DNA from: Rhytidiadelphus loreus
Lineage: Eukaryota; Streptophyta; Bryopsida; Hypnales; Hylocomiaceae
Length of the DNA stretch: 64,000 nucleotides
Assembly: GCA_947034895.1 (NCBI GenBank)
Contig: OX344763.1
Span: 76,589,093-76,653,092, forward strand
Direction of reading: 5' to 3'
Shown: in pieces, positions 37,049 through 49,225 of the stretch
Layout of the letters: each line of letters starts with the position of its first letter
Numbering within the stretch: position 1 is the stretch's first letter
Notes under the pieces: generated by a model
Databases searched by the model: none
The model's input: only the letters and a program-made list of their open reading frames with translations
Told to the model about the DNA's origin: nothing
Translations under genes and position numbers: made by a program

Positions 37049-37927
37049 TTAACCCCTAAAGGACCATCATGTTTACGGGCCCAAAACTGCTTCAAAATAC
37101 TCATCCCCAAAGCAAGGTCAAAATCTTCATTAATAATTATTTTTTAACAAATCCAAGCATAGGATCTTTTAGTTGACTTGATTTACCACATTGTCTTAGA
37201 ATTTGAGACAAAATATCCCCACCAATTGCAAGTTCCATGTGCCTAAACTTCAAAATGTAGGCTTTTATAGCCCTTCCAAAAGGTGAAATTTATTCTTTCA
37301 ACATTTTTAGAAATGAAGACATATGTCCTATAACTTGTGCATTTAGTCAATATGCTGAAAAATGGGTTGAGAACATATGCAAACAAATTTAACCGAAAAA
37401 ATGGAAGGTAGTACTAAATGAAATAAAAAACTAATATCCTAATAACTCTTACAAGAAATCAAAAATTGTTAATCCCAATGGTGAAAACGTTCTAATTAAC
37501 AATTATTATCCTTTATTTTTGTTTTTACTGTAAAAATTTAAAAATTGAGAGCTATAGACGACTTTATATGTTTTTTCTACCTTCATTGCCCGCAAAATAA
37601 AACTCCTCATAACTTTTGCCTCATTATTCCGAATTAAATGGTTCAAATACTTTTGAATAGGTATCAATCTATACAATTCCAAGAAAACTATAGATATTTT
37701 TTGAGGAATATATTTTTTGCTGCCCGGTTTGACATTGAAATCAGAAAATTCCTTCTAACTTTTGCAATATTGATCAAAATGATATGAAACAAAGCTTCAC
37801 ACGTAGATTATGATGAGTAGCAGACATCCTAGAAATTTCATGCTAAAATTCCAAATTTAGAATTCAATAGAAGCTGACCAAGTTTTCAAAAAGCACAAAG
37901 TGGGCTCCTTGGTCCTTTAGGGGTTAA
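37049..37927. mobile_element. MITE M1, piggyBac-like, TTAA-flanked
   Basis: TTAACCCCTAAAGGACC at 37049-37065 and its exact reverse complement at 37911-37927: TTAA target duplications with a 13-bp perfect terminal repeat CCCCTAAAGGACC. The 879-bp element has no coding capacity. TTAA with ends starting CCC is the piggyBac signature. Confidence 0.8.
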
Positions 37928-38045
37928 ATTTCAATTTAATTTCAATAAGGCTTTATCATAAAACAAGTTTTTCTTTTCAAGATTCAACAATTACATTGGA
38001 TGAATGACAAATTTGTTAGACGATAAAAGGGTTCAAAATTCTTTG

Positions 38046-39015
38046 TTAACCCCTAAAGTCCCAAACCCCATTTTGGGGGATTATAGATATTTTGGGCAGC
38101 TCACTACGGATGGAATTTTCATTTTTTTTCTTTGAAATTTTCACAGAATATGTGGTCGAGGAGTATCTTGAAGGCCCAACAATTTTCATAACTTTTGGTT
38201 ACATAGTTCAAAAGTTATTGCATGATATGTGGTTTTGTTTGAACTCCGGGCAGTTCGGGCAGACCTGAAAAAATCACTTTTTTAAGAAAAATAAATTTGA
38301 AATTGGTTCTTTAGGTTTATATGTATCTAGAAAGCTTTGAATCATTCCATTTGGATTAATGAGGTGAAAGTTATGAGGAATTTTAGTTTGCGGGCAATTG
38401 TAGATTCTTGACTATAAAATAAACTTTGGAATCCTTTATTTAACTCAATTTTCAATATTTTTTGAAAAAAATAAATATGTAGGATGAATATTCTTTATTA
38501 CAACATTACTACCGTTGGGATTGGCATTTTTTTAATTTTTTAATTAAATTCTTAACAATTTAGTGTTTTAAAACATTCTCTACTTCTATCTACTTACTAT
38601 TTTTTTCCTCTATGTTGTACAATTCCAAACGATTTGAAATTTTTTTAGCACTTAGTCAACTTGTCTTGAAGAATGAAACAAAATAGGCACAACCATTTTG
38701 GAGATTTTTTCATACAAATGTGACCTTGTGAAGTGCAGCTGCCCGTATTTTCACAGGGCCAGAAAATGGATTTTTATTAATTCAAACGCTAATACCTTGC
38801 AATCTACATGGTGGAAATTTCTGAATTTTTTTTTACATATTCTCAAACCACTCTACTACAAGATCCTACGGTTACATGTGTAAAATTTTGTTTTTAAAAA
38901 TGAAATTTGGTACTTGCACTAGACATGATAGTTTTGGAGCTTTTTTGGTGGAAACATAGTCAAAAACCTTTAGGTGTTAATCTAGAATATGGACGTCGGA
39001 GCGCTTTAGGGTTAA
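38046..39015. mobile_element. MITE M2, same family
   Basis: Left end TTAACCCCTAAAGTCCC (38046-38062); right end CTTTAGGGTTAA (39004-39015), one G short. About 970 bp, non-coding. Internal sequence near 38510 is inverted relative to other copies. Confidence 0.7.
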
Positions 39016-39518
39016 AGTGCATTCGATGGACACGCCTAAAAATTTGTAGTTTAATAAATTGCATTTCTCATGTCCTGCATTAATGCAATGGATTTACCAT
39101 TTTTTGAAAAAAAATAAAAAAATTTAGTCCTACATTTCTAGCTAATTGCACATCACATTTCATACAATCACCATGAATGCCAAAAAATAATGTCTATGCA
39201 AAAAACATTAAACCTTTTCAAATATGAGGGGCCTTTGCTAGTTTTTAATCTAGTGATTCTTATTAAGGCTTTCAAATCTTTTTCTCAGCAAGTTCTTACA
39301 TTCATACAGTAATGACTTCATTTACCAAAAAACACATTTTAGCAACATCAAATATAAACACACATTTGACATACTTGTGGGTCAAAAGAAGCAAAAAAAT
39401 TCGTACCAAAATTATATATATATATTCACATTTAGGAAATAACAGAGTCATTCCGATATCTACCACCCTAGTCGGGCAATATCCATATATAGTTTGCAGA
39501 CCTTGACTGCCACATTCT
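39016..39518. other. No gene recognised
   Basis: AT-rich 3' flank of the minus-strand WCHI gene. No terminator or element end identified. Confidence 0.35.
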
Positions 39519-41102
39519 TCATTGCTCATTTGCGGGCTCCTTTAAGGCCTTCTCCTTCAACATTTGTTGTTTCGCAAGCTCCTCGTTGCAACGCTTGGAT
39601 TTAAAATAAGTTGGAACGAATGACTTGTTCGTGATCAAAAATTTCTTGACCAGTCTATTCAATGAAATGTAGGAATTTTTCCATTGAATGCTCTTCTGAT
39701 ATTCGTCTTCCAACATCTTCAAAGAAACAAACATATTCTTCAATTCACCTATTTCTGATGGTGAGGTTTGTTGTTGCCCATCCATAGACGCCACATCCAA
39801 CTCCAAAGTTCTAGCAAGGGGGCCTTTATCTTTGATGGAATGGAGGTGATTCAACCGAGATCGGGCTGCTTCCAAATTTTGCCTTGCCTCGTTACCCCGA
39901 TTCTCTTCAATCCTGCAAGCTTCCATGATTTTGTGTAGTTCTGTCTTTCTAACTTGCTTTGGATTGGAACTCGATCCTCCATCTTGCCCTTTATTGAAGT
40001 TCAAATAGAAGTCTTCCAACTTGACCATTTCGTCTTGTTGAACAGCCAAGCAATTGATGCCGACATCTATTAGATCTTTTAAGCTGCGCACATCATTAGT
40101 CTCAATATCATCTGTGGTCCTGTCTTGTAGAATCTGACACTCCAATTTGACTCCTTCAATTTGAACAAGCAGATCCTTCAATTGTGCCTTGTAATATTTC
40201 TTCATTGATTTCGTATTGCTATGGTCATTGTATACAATATCTTCTGGCTCTCCTTGGTTCTGCACCTCTGGGATCCAGTCATCAACTTCATCCTCATACG
40301 GCTTTAACATTAAGAGCGGTGTAGATTGGGGTTCAGTCTCAAAATAGAAATCATCCTCAGCCATTTCTCTCAAGCATGCATTCACATGTCTCTCCACTTC
40401 ATCTATTCTGGGATGAGAGACATGCCCTGGTTCCATTGATGCAAGAGGTGTCACATCCATTGCTACGTCCCCTCTTACATTCCCTCCTTCAAATACTACC
40501 AAGGCTGTATTTTCGGAGAATGTTGCTTCTGCCATAGGGGACCCAGGATCTGAAAAATCTTCTTCCATGGAGTCATCCGAGCTTGACCATTGGTAGTCTT
40601 CATTTGGCACGCCTTCTATAATGTGCTTCTTAGGCCCCAATCCATCTCGTGGATTTTTGGAAAGATTTGCCCTTGGAATGTCTTTGGCGGTTGGTCTGGA
40701 CAACTTCTTCGAGGCCTTCATGCTACGCCAATCCACCGTTCGTTCCAACTGCAACTCTACATACACCATTTGGCAAATGCCCAATGAAACTTCACTCCGT
40801 GGGACTTTCTCCGTTTTATACAACCATTGGTACACTTCGATACATCGTTGTACAAATGCATTATCCTTGCAATAATGAAGATTTGCAAGGTTTTGATTCA
40901 AATGAATCTTGTGCCGATAGTAAGGGAAAAGTTTGTCAATGTGACACCATCCCACAAACGTCTTACACACTGGCAAGGTCCAATCTTCTTCTACATTGCG
41001 CCATCCTCGAAAAGCCTTGCTCGCAGGGTCAAGTAGGACTCGTCGATTTCTGTCGTGGCGCTCTCCTTTTTTCTTTGTCTTCTTCACTTTCGGAGGGGCC
41101 AT
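39519..41102 (-). CDS. WCHI-domain coiled-coil protein, paralogue 1
   Basis: Intact frame of 527 residues; the ATG at 41102 (MAPPKVKK) is chosen over a GTG 3 bases upstream. The first ~150 residues hold a domain shared with 50894-52305 and 55056-57540: KAFRGW, then GWCHIDKLFPYYRHK, NLHYCKDNAFVQRCIEVY, CQMVYVELQLERTVDW. The N-terminus is very basic (KKTKKKGERHDRNRR), followed by an acidic middle and a long coiled-coil-like C-terminal half (LEDFYLNFNKG; LKMLEDEYQKSIQWKNSYIS). I do not recognise the family. It has the common repeat-type promoter and lies inside the giant element. DNA binding is possible from the basic N-terminus but unproven. Confidence 0.7.
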   Translation of the reverse strand: MAPPKVKKTKKKGERHDRNRRVLLDPASKAFRGWRNVEEDWTLPVCKTFVGWCHIDKLFPYYRHKIHLNQNLANLHYCKDNAFVQRCIEVYQWLYKTEKVPRSEVSLGICQMVYVELQLERTVDWRSMKASKKLSRPTAKDIPRANLSKNPRDGLGPKKHIIEGVPNEDYQWSSSDDSMEEDFSDPGSPMAEATFSENTALVVFEGGNVRGDVAMDVTPLASMEPGHVSHPRIDEVERHVNACLREMAEDDFYFETEPQSTPLLMLKPYEDEVDDWIPEVQNQGEPEDIVYNDHSNTKSMKKYYKAQLKDLLVQIEGVKLECQILQDRTTDDIETNDVRSLKDLIDVGINCLAVQQDEMVKLEDFYLNFNKGQDGGSSSNPKQVRKTELHKIMEACRIEENRGNEARQNLEAARSRLNHLHSIKDKGPLARTLELDVASMDGQQQTSPSEIGELKNMFVSLKMLEDEYQKSIQWKNSYISLNRLVKKFLITNKSFVPTYFKSKRCNEELAKQQMLKEKALKEPANEQ

Positions 41103-41333
41103 CACGGTAGATTGGGCTGGAAATGAACTTAGCCAAAATCTAACAAAGGGCTACACTATACGAAGAGTGTACTGGCAACTCTCTAACGACTGCGAAATTT
41201 AATTTCAGTAATTACATCAACACTTGTGCATTCAAAATATGCCAACAAGTGTATTTTCGAAATCACTGAATCCCTATAGTACGTGTCGGTGCATAGGATG
41301 TGGTATAAGGGTTCAAGACCCTACGTTTTAGCA

Positions 41334-41580
41334 CACGTGCATGCATCCAGTCGCTTCAAGGCGGATGGAAGACAGAGCGCAGCGCTAGAAGTGACCAAAA
41401 AGAAATGCGGACCGACTTTTTGTACCCGAAGTCGCCCGGGGCGACTGCACAAGGGCGCGCGCGCAAATCAGGGCGACCGCGGGTCCCAGAAGATTGACCG
41501 ACTGTCTCAGAACGAAACAGGGCAACCGCGGGTGCCACAAGGGCGACTGCGGGTCAGAATGGGGCGACCGCGGGTCAGAG
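41334..41580 (-). promoter_or_regulatory. Promoter and leader of WCHI paralogue 1
   Basis: Minus strand, in order: GACCCGCGGTCGCC repeats (41580-41460), a GCGCGCGCGCCC box, GCGACTTCGGGTACAAAAAG (41435-41416) with an AT-rich TATA-like core, and the leader CGCCTTGAAGCGACTGGATG near 41361-41342. The order is the same as at 24.7, 45.1 and 50.5 kb. Confidence 0.65.
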
Positions 41581-42365
41581 CAATCATGTCACTACGAAAA
41601 AGCAATTAATGAAATTGCCACCAATTTCCCTATTTACATAGGAGGGAATCCATTTGAATTCAAACTTTTCAGTTCTCCCCCTAAATACCCTACGCTCGGG
41701 TCAGATAAGTTAAAAATTAATTCAAAAATAAATAAAGAAGGCATGGAATGAAATTTTCAGAAATTATAACCTAGCATAAATTGAAATGTCAAAACATCTT
41801 GATGAAAATAAATTGAAATCTCAAAATAAATCTTGATGAAAAATGAAAAATGAAAAGTAATAAACATAATAAGGTCATTGTTTCATGAATGTAAAAAATC
41901 AATATAACAAATTAACTTACTAACTTTAGTTGTTTTTCCCCCTTAAGAGCTACACTATATTCACAAAAAATGATTCAATGTCGTAAAAGATGTGAGAACC
42001 TTGCCATTACAAGGGGCAAGGGGATTGAAATGTGAGGCTACAAACCTTCATTGTTATGTAAAGCGTACTTATGTTAAATGTTTTGTCAAGAATGTATGAC
42101 CCTGCTATTACAGATTCTAACATCAATCAAGATTTGATAAAGTCCAAAGTAATGGTAATGTAGTTTAGTTGTAATACTACTAAAGTTAATGAAATATTCC
42201 ATATTTCATATAGTTATATGATGAAATCCAAAAATTTCAAAATTGACCTAATGAAAGGGAAATTCAATGAAAAAAAAATGATTTCGAATGAAGTTAGATG
42301 AACCTGACCCCAAGGTACGGTACTATACAAGTAACCCTGAATTGCCCAAGTCATGAAAGTTTGAT
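41581..42365. other. No gene recognised
   Basis: AT-rich spacer between the promoter of WCHI paralogue 1 and the 105-bp tandem array. Confidence 0.4.
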
Positions 42366-43857
42366 GATTGCCCAAATAAATGAAATGGGGTATTCCATCT
42401 CAACCCCATACCAACTAAATGAAAGAAAAAAAAAGGTGGTGAGAGCTTGTTCATTTGAATGAAATCAAGTGAACCCAAATAAATGTAATGAGGTATTCCA
42501 CCTCAACCCCATACCAACTAAATGAAAGAAAAGAAAAAAGGTGGTGAGAGCTTGTTCATTTGAATGAAATCAAGTGAACCCAAATAAATGAAATGAGGTA
42601 TTCCACCTCAACCCAATATCAACTAAATGATAGAAAAGAAAAAAGGTGGTGAGAGCTTGTTCATTTGAATGAAATCAAGTGAACCCAAATAAATGTAATG
42701 AGGTATTTCACCTCAACCCCATACCAACTAAATGAAAGAAAAGAAAAAAGGTGGTGAGAGCTTGTTCATTTGAATGAAATCAAGTGAACCCAAATAAATG
42801 AAATGAGGTATTTCACCTCAACCCCATACCAACTAAATGAAAGAAAAGAAAAAAGGTGGTGAGAGCTTGATTATTTGAATGAAATCAAGTGAACCCAAAT
42901 AAATGAAATGAGGTATTTCACCTCAACCCCAAACCAACTAAATGAAAGAAAAGAATAAAGGTGGTGAGAGCTTGTTCATTTGAATGAAATCAAGTGAACC
43001 CAAATAAATGAAATGAGGTATTTCACCTCAACCCCATACCAACTAAATGAAAGAAAAGAAAAAAGGTGGTGAGAGCTTGTTCATTTGAATGAAATCAAGT
43101 GAACCCAAATAAATGAAATGAGGTATTCCACCTCAACCCAATATCAACTAAATGATAGAAAAGAAAAAAGGTGGTGAGAGCTTGTTCATTTGAATGAAAT
43201 CAAGTGAACCCAAATAAATGAAATGAGGTATTTCACCTCAACCCCATACCAACTAAATGAAAGAAAAGAAAAAAGGTGGTGAGAGCTTGTTCATTTGAAT
43301 GAAATCAAGTGAACCCAAATAAATGAAATGAGGTATTCCACCTCAACCCCATACCAACTAAATGAAAGAAAAGAATAAAGGTGGTGAGAGCTTGTTCATT
43401 TGAATGAAATCAAGTGAACCCAAATAAATGAAATGAGGTATTTCACCTCAACCCCATACCAACTAAATGAAAGAAAAGAAAAAAGGTGGTGAGAGCTTGA
43501 TTATTTGAATGAAATCAAGTGAACCCAAATAAATGAAATGAGGTATTTCACCTCAACCCCATACCAACTAAATGAAAGAAAAGAAAAAAGGTGGTGAGAG
43601 CTTGTTCATTTGAATGAAATCAAGTGAACCCAAATAAATGAAATGAGGTATTTCACCTCAACCCCATACCAACTAAATGAAAGAAAAGAAAAAAGGTGGT
43701 GAGAGCTTGTTCATTTGAATGAAATCAAGTGAACCCAAATAAATGAAATGAGGTATTTCACCTCAACCCCATACCAACTAAATGAAAGAAAAGAAAAAAG
43801 GTGGTGAGAGCTTGTTCATTTGAATGAAATCAAGTGAACCCAAATAAATGAAATGAG
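42366..43857. repeat. 105-bp tandem array, about 14 copies
   Basis: The marker GAACCCAAATAAATG recurs every 105 bases (42471, 42576, 42681, 42786 and so on). Variants recur at spaced multiples: GATTATTTG at 630 bases (6 units), an AATATCAACT variant at 525 bases (5 units) and AGAATAAAG at 420 bases (4 units). This implies duplication of multi-unit blocks by unequal exchange. No coding capacity. Confidence 0.9.
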
Positions 43858-44654
43858 TTTAAAACCAAGTACTCCCTATTAACTCCAAACTATTTGATTG
43901 AAGTAAACACTTTTACATTTCATAATATGGGATATGCTCCACCTAAATTGGTCCATGTCAACTTTCATCTTTAATTGTATAAAGTTATAAATCAACCATT
44001 GTACTAATGAACTCTAATTCTTCTTAAATTATTTCTAATTTTCGAATGAAATGAAAGCATTTGGTTTCCATACTTTATCCTTCCACCAAGTGGGTTCAAC
44101 AATTCATTCATGAAACAAGTGAAGTATTTCATTTTTTAGAGTAAGGAAAAGACATATCAGAAGGGGAGAAAATATGTCAAGCAGACGCCCTTCAATATAT
44201 TAGAGTTTTCATTGCAAAATATTAGTAGTCAACTCCAATTCTTTTTGAGTTACATTAAATATAAAACTAAACTTTTGCATTGAATATGACATGTTTTGCT
44301 ATGTAGGTTTGCAGGTGGGATGTTTGAATAGTTCACCTTTATGGAACTATAGTGACGAAATATTGGCAAGAAATACACTAAGTACAAATATAATACAATC
44401 CAAAATATAAATATAAAAGTGATTCTTCCACGAACATATATATAGAAGAAATTTGTGCCATCAGAATTATAGTATTGGGTACAAAATTTAGACTTAGGGT
44501 ATAGCGTATTGGTTTTGCGAAGACCTTTTACTCCACTAAATAATACACACCATAGAATTCTACCTAGGTGTATTCTGACATTAGAGATATAATCAAAACA
44601 CCCTACATCATAAATGTAAAATTCAATCTATATTGGTGGACATCTTCCCTGACC
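43858..44654. other. No gene recognised
   Basis: AT-rich spacer between the tandem array and the promoter of the kinase-like gene. Confidence 0.4.
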
Positions 44655-45257
44655 ATTAGGGGCGACCACGGGTCTGGAGCATGGTTCCGCGGGTCCGCGG
44701 GGATGCAACTTTTTTTCTGGATTTCAAGAGCGACCGTGGGTCTGGATGAGTGTAGGTGAGGGCGACCGCGGGTCGAGGAAGGTGAAGGAGGACCTCGGGG
44801 TCCCTTTTTTTTGGACTTAGGGGCGACCGCGCATCTGGGCGACTGTAGGTGTAGGCGACCGCGGGTCGAGGAGGGTCAGGAAGGATTTCAAGTTCTCATA
44901 GTTTTTTACTTCAGGGGCGACCGTGCATCTGGGCGACTGTAGGTATAGGCGACCGCGGGTCCAGCTGGGCCGATTCCTGGGGTGACCGCGGGTCGAGGCA
45001 CGTGAAGGTCTGGGCGACCGCGGGTCCGGTGGATTCTAGGTTCAGTTGCCCATTTCCAGACCCGTGGTCGCCCCAACAAACCCATGCTCGCCCAGACGGA
45101 CCCGAGGTCGCCCCTTAATCGAAGCCAATGGACCTGCACGCGCCCCAGGGCGACTGCGGGTATTAAAGGGTGCCCACACCTGAGGTTGCCATTCTTGGCC
45201 TTGCGCATTGCCTTCCACCCACCTTCAAATGGCTGGATGCGTGCTCGTGGGCCAAGG
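44655..45257 (+). promoter_or_regulatory. Promoter and leader of the kinase-like gene
   Basis: A dense cluster of GGCGACCGCGGGTC and variants fills 44655-45120, including a near-duplicated block (about 44740-44860 and 44860-44960). Then come GCACGCGCCCC (45137-45147), GGGCGACTGCGGGTATTAAA (45148-45167) with a TATA-like core, and the leader ACCTTCAAATGGCTGGATGC (45231-45250), ending about 70 bases before the ATG. Confidence 0.7.
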
Positions 45258-45327
45258 TCTGAATTTGTAGGGGGGACCCTTGCAAATTTTTTCTCTCAAA
45301 CTTCTTAGTAGCGGCAAGTCGGCAACC

Positions 45328-46893
45328 ATGGCTACTCCAAGGAAGTCCATTTGGGATAGAGATCTTGATGATCCGTCGAGGTTCCAGGTGGAAATATCTA
45401 CAAGTGCATCAACAGGGGGGCCCAGTTCTTCTCAGCCGAAGAAGCCAAGGACAGCCCATGACAAGGATTCAACCTACCCTCCTCCTCGTTATTCAAACTT
45501 CGCATATAAGGTTTGCTTGGACTGGTATGAGGGCCAAACCGTACAGACTTTGGAGAGCAAGTACTTGAGGCATAAAGGGCCAGGCATTGATGCATTGAGG
45601 AGGGATTTAGAGTCCCTAATCATAGAGCACTGCCAAAACTCCACCGATTATGGCGATGTGGATGAAACATACTTTGGTCAATTCTAAAAATGGATGGACA
45701 ATTGTATTCAAGCATGCATATTCAACACCAAGAAATTGATGGGAGAAATTCATCCTGTAGTGCCTGGATTTGCTGAAAGTGATAAGTCCAAGGAGTTTCG
45801 CAATATGATGGAATGGTGGCAAACAACAGCAAAAAGACTTTCTAAGGTTGAATCGAGAGGGTATGGGTGGCAAACGGATGCTTTGAGGGCTGCATTGTCT
45901 CAAGATGGTGGATCGTGTATCTTGTAGATCTACTCTATAGTGAAGGTAGTTCCCCTCACTGGATATGACAATGAAGGTGGGTATGGAAAGGTGCGCAAGG
46001 TACGTTTCGAGGGAATGAATACCATCCCAGCAAATGTACAATTTGCTGCAAAAATGTCAAAGGCCAGAAACTTGAGTGATGCGAGGGTGCAACGCTCTAC
46101 AGAGGCCTTGGTGTGTTCTTTGAATCATCCAGCCATCATCAAATTTTTGGCTATCCATACTGATACAATGGAGGCCTATACGTTGTGGTGGAATGGAGGT
46201 CATTTGCGCCAATTAATTGGGCTCAACGACAAGGTGGTGCCACATGCGGAGTGGCATCAAATCAAGTTGGTCAAGGAACTTCGAGATGACCAAAAAAAAG
46301 AAATTACATTGTATCGAAGGCATAGGGCAAAGCTGGCATGGGCCCTTAGTTATGTGATGAGTCTTGTGCATAGTTCAGGGGTGCTACACAACGACTTATC
46401 CCCCATGAATATTTTGCTCCACTATCCTGGATATTCAGACGAGGCTATTAACATTGGGATTTGTGATTGGGGAATTGCAAGTCGTATTCCGGAAGGAGCT
46501 CTTTCGCACTACGGTTATCAAACGGAGAGTGAAAGGCATAAGGTGATGTCTTCAAAATGGTGGGTGGCTCCAGAGTTGTTCTATCATTTTGGGCCACAAA
46601 ATTCAGCAACCAGTCTTGAAAAGGTTCGACCGCAACACAAGTATTCGGTCAAATCAAATTCATTTTCAATTGGGAAATTGTGCCAAGCAATGAAGATTCA
46701 AGACATTGTTGAAGTCGATCACGACTTATTCCCCCGTGAAGATGGTTTAAGGTACTTTGCAATGAAGGTGCGGGAGCTTTTCAAGCCAAAAGTTGATAAA
46801 AGAGCAACATGTGTCCAAGTGGTGGACTCCTTGTTGGGCAAACCATGGAACATGAATCCCCCGGAATTTGTTTTCCGCGACTTTGTCTTGTAA
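45328..46893 (+). pseudogene. Protein-kinase-like gene with unknown N-terminal domain, two in-frame stops
   Basis: One frame of 521 codons from ATG 45328 to TAA 46893, broken by TAA at 45685-45687 and TAG at 45925-45927; the relative at 24941 reads Glu at the first position. The N-terminal ~200 residues (WYEGQTVQTLESKYLRH; DVDETYFG; GYGWQTDALRAAL) form an unknown domain. From 45940 a kinase fold follows: glycine loop GGYGKV, FAAK (Lys), a helix-C Glu (STEAL), the catalytic loop VLHNDLSPMN (HND for HRD), CDWG for DFG, and WVAPE. All the canonical catalytic residues are present, so the domain itself looks functional, unlike the upstream frame. Eukaryotic-type protein kinases phosphorylate Ser/Thr; the substrate is unknown. 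It has the element's standard promoter. Confidence 0.7.
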
Positions 46894-49081
46894 TAACATA
46901 GGATGTTACAACTTGTAGTAGAGTATTAAAACTACAATGTTGGCATAGTTAAATGCTACCTTTTTTGATATATCCTTGTCATATATAAATATATTATAAT
47001 ACAAATTACATTTTTTGCCTAGTTCCCCCAAAATGTGCAAGAATTCCCCGCCCCCTCATTTTCTTTTCCATTCAAGATTTGGGAAAATAATAATTTGTCT
47101 TTATTTACTCAATTTGAAGTAAAATTACATGATTAGAATTTGTAAACCCCTAAATGACCCTGAGGACACAATGTGCCCTTGACCAAATTTTAAAGTTAAA
47201 CAAAACCTTACCAAATGATTATTTTTAGTAGTTTATATTTTTGATAAATTCTTTTTGAAGTTTAGTTTTTGCTTCACAAATCTGATTTTTAAAATGATTT
47301 ATTATGAATTTTCAATTCCAAATTTTGTGCATGTGTGTCCATTGCAATCTTGCCTTTTGTTGTGTTGAGGGCTCTTGGGAATGAGACTCAAATACATTAG
47401 ATCTTTGATAAAAAATCACATTAAAAATTCATTTTTCAAATTTAATGAGTAGTTTTTGAAAAGTTACAATTTCATTGGGGTTATGCATGTTGGGCCCTTT
47501 CGCCTCATATTTTTTGGTGACCAACTTTTTAGATTTAACATGTAAAAAGAGGACTGAAATACTTCAAATCACTTTCACAGTTTTAACACACTCGTGATCA
47601 AACATTATAATCTTTGAATCAGTAAGAGATAATGTTGAGTTTTCTTTAATAATGTTATCTGTAACATGTCTAGTTTAATTTTATATGGTTATAATTCAAA
47701 AGAATTGATACAATTATACAAAGTATCAAAATGTTGACATTTTTTTCAATTTAGAGCAAATTCTAGAAGCTAAGGAAATTCCAGGGTCATTTTGGGCTTA
47801 GTAGTCGAAAATGTATATTGAATTGGTAGATGGGATTTTTAATAATAGTAATGTTGTGATCACAATGTATTCCCTATACATTTCTCTTATATAAACTATG
47901 TGTTCAATGTGGGACTTGAAAGACCTAAATCAAGAATTATGATGAAATAATTAATGAAATATTTTGATTTTGACTATGGATACCATAAATGTATAGCCCG
48001 CAAACTAGTCCCATGGTACTTTTCAAGTGTTCATTAAAAATGGAAAGCGAAAAAGGTTTGAAGCACTACACATGTAGTATTGTAGTATGGAATTCAAAAG
48101 AACTAGAACATTTATTTCAACATTTTGCCACAAACTACCGTAAGCTCGGGTTAGGTTTAGGAAAAATAAATTTATAACATTTGAATAGGGCCTATGATGA
48201 AAAAAATTATATATATAGTATCCTATTTAGAAAGTATAGATAAAGTCATGAAGATTGATTAAATTTAATTTAAACTTACAAAAAGAACCCTATGAAGAAT
48301 GAAAAATATTAATATACCAAGGTGATTGCTTTATAAATGTAAGAATCACTTGATTTAAAAATATCTTTTTGTTGTAATCTTTAATCCTTTAGTGACCGGT
48401 CAACCACTTTGTGGTCGATTTTGGGACTTTTGGTTAGATGCTATTCAAAATACATTTGATCACAAAAAAATCAAAGAATAACGCAATTAGAGTGTCTTCA
48501 TTTGCTTCAAACAAAACCAATTTTAAGGGAATTGGAGCATTGATGAATTGACTATGAGGTTGCAAACTCAAATGGCTTGGACCTTCAAATGAGAAGTGTT
48601 TAACAAAAATACCACAAAAATGTAAACCAAATTGTGAGATTTTTTTATAACTTCATGTCTTGACAAGGCATAAGTGTTTCTTTTTAATCTCATGAATGCC
48701 CAAAGTAAATTTATGCATTGGTATTTATGTAGCGCAAATTCTAAAGAGTCATTCAAATCATTGATTTTTGAGAATTAAGGAAAGCAACTCAAATTCCAAC
48801 AAGGCTCTAGAAGCAATCATGATGTAGAGGTCCATTTCACTTTCTTCAATGTACCAAATCTGAACATTTTAGAAGGGTATTTGGCTATTTGCATTGATGA
48901 CCTTAGATGCAAATTTTTAGTGAACTTAAAAAATTGGTAACTCATTTCACAAACCTTGCAAAAATATGAAAGAAGTCGGGTTAGATGCCTAGTAATGTAC
49001 CTGTCTTTTGAACAAAATTTACTAAAAAATATTTAAAGATGTTTCATTTTCCTCAAGATTTATATTGAATTAATAGATGGG
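46894..49081. other. No gene recognised
   Basis: AT-rich, with stretches resembling the TTAA MITE family, for example CCCCTAAATGACC near 47147, but no complete element could be delimited. Confidence 0.35.
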
Positions 49082-49225
49082 ATTTATATTGAATTGGTGG
49101 ATGGTTATTCCCTTGAGGTGGGACAAGATGGTCACAAGGTGTACACGTTCAATTTGAAGAGGCTTAAAAACCAACCCCCATTAGACACTGAAAAGTGGAA
49201 ACGTCTCAAGAGTCTCAAGAAATGA
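49082..49225 (+). pseudogene. Possible coding fragment (about 47 codons)
   Basis: A frame with protein-like composition reads GQDGHKVYTFNLKRLKNQPP, then TEKWKRLKSLKK and TGA at 49223-49225. It has no ATG or partner exons and is not in a recognised family. It could be a gene remnant. Confidence 0.25.

Noticed and set aside
13804..43857. Regular repeats as CRISPR arrays
   Set aside because: The units are contiguous tandem repeats without unique spacers, in an intron-bearing eukaryotic context with no cas genes.
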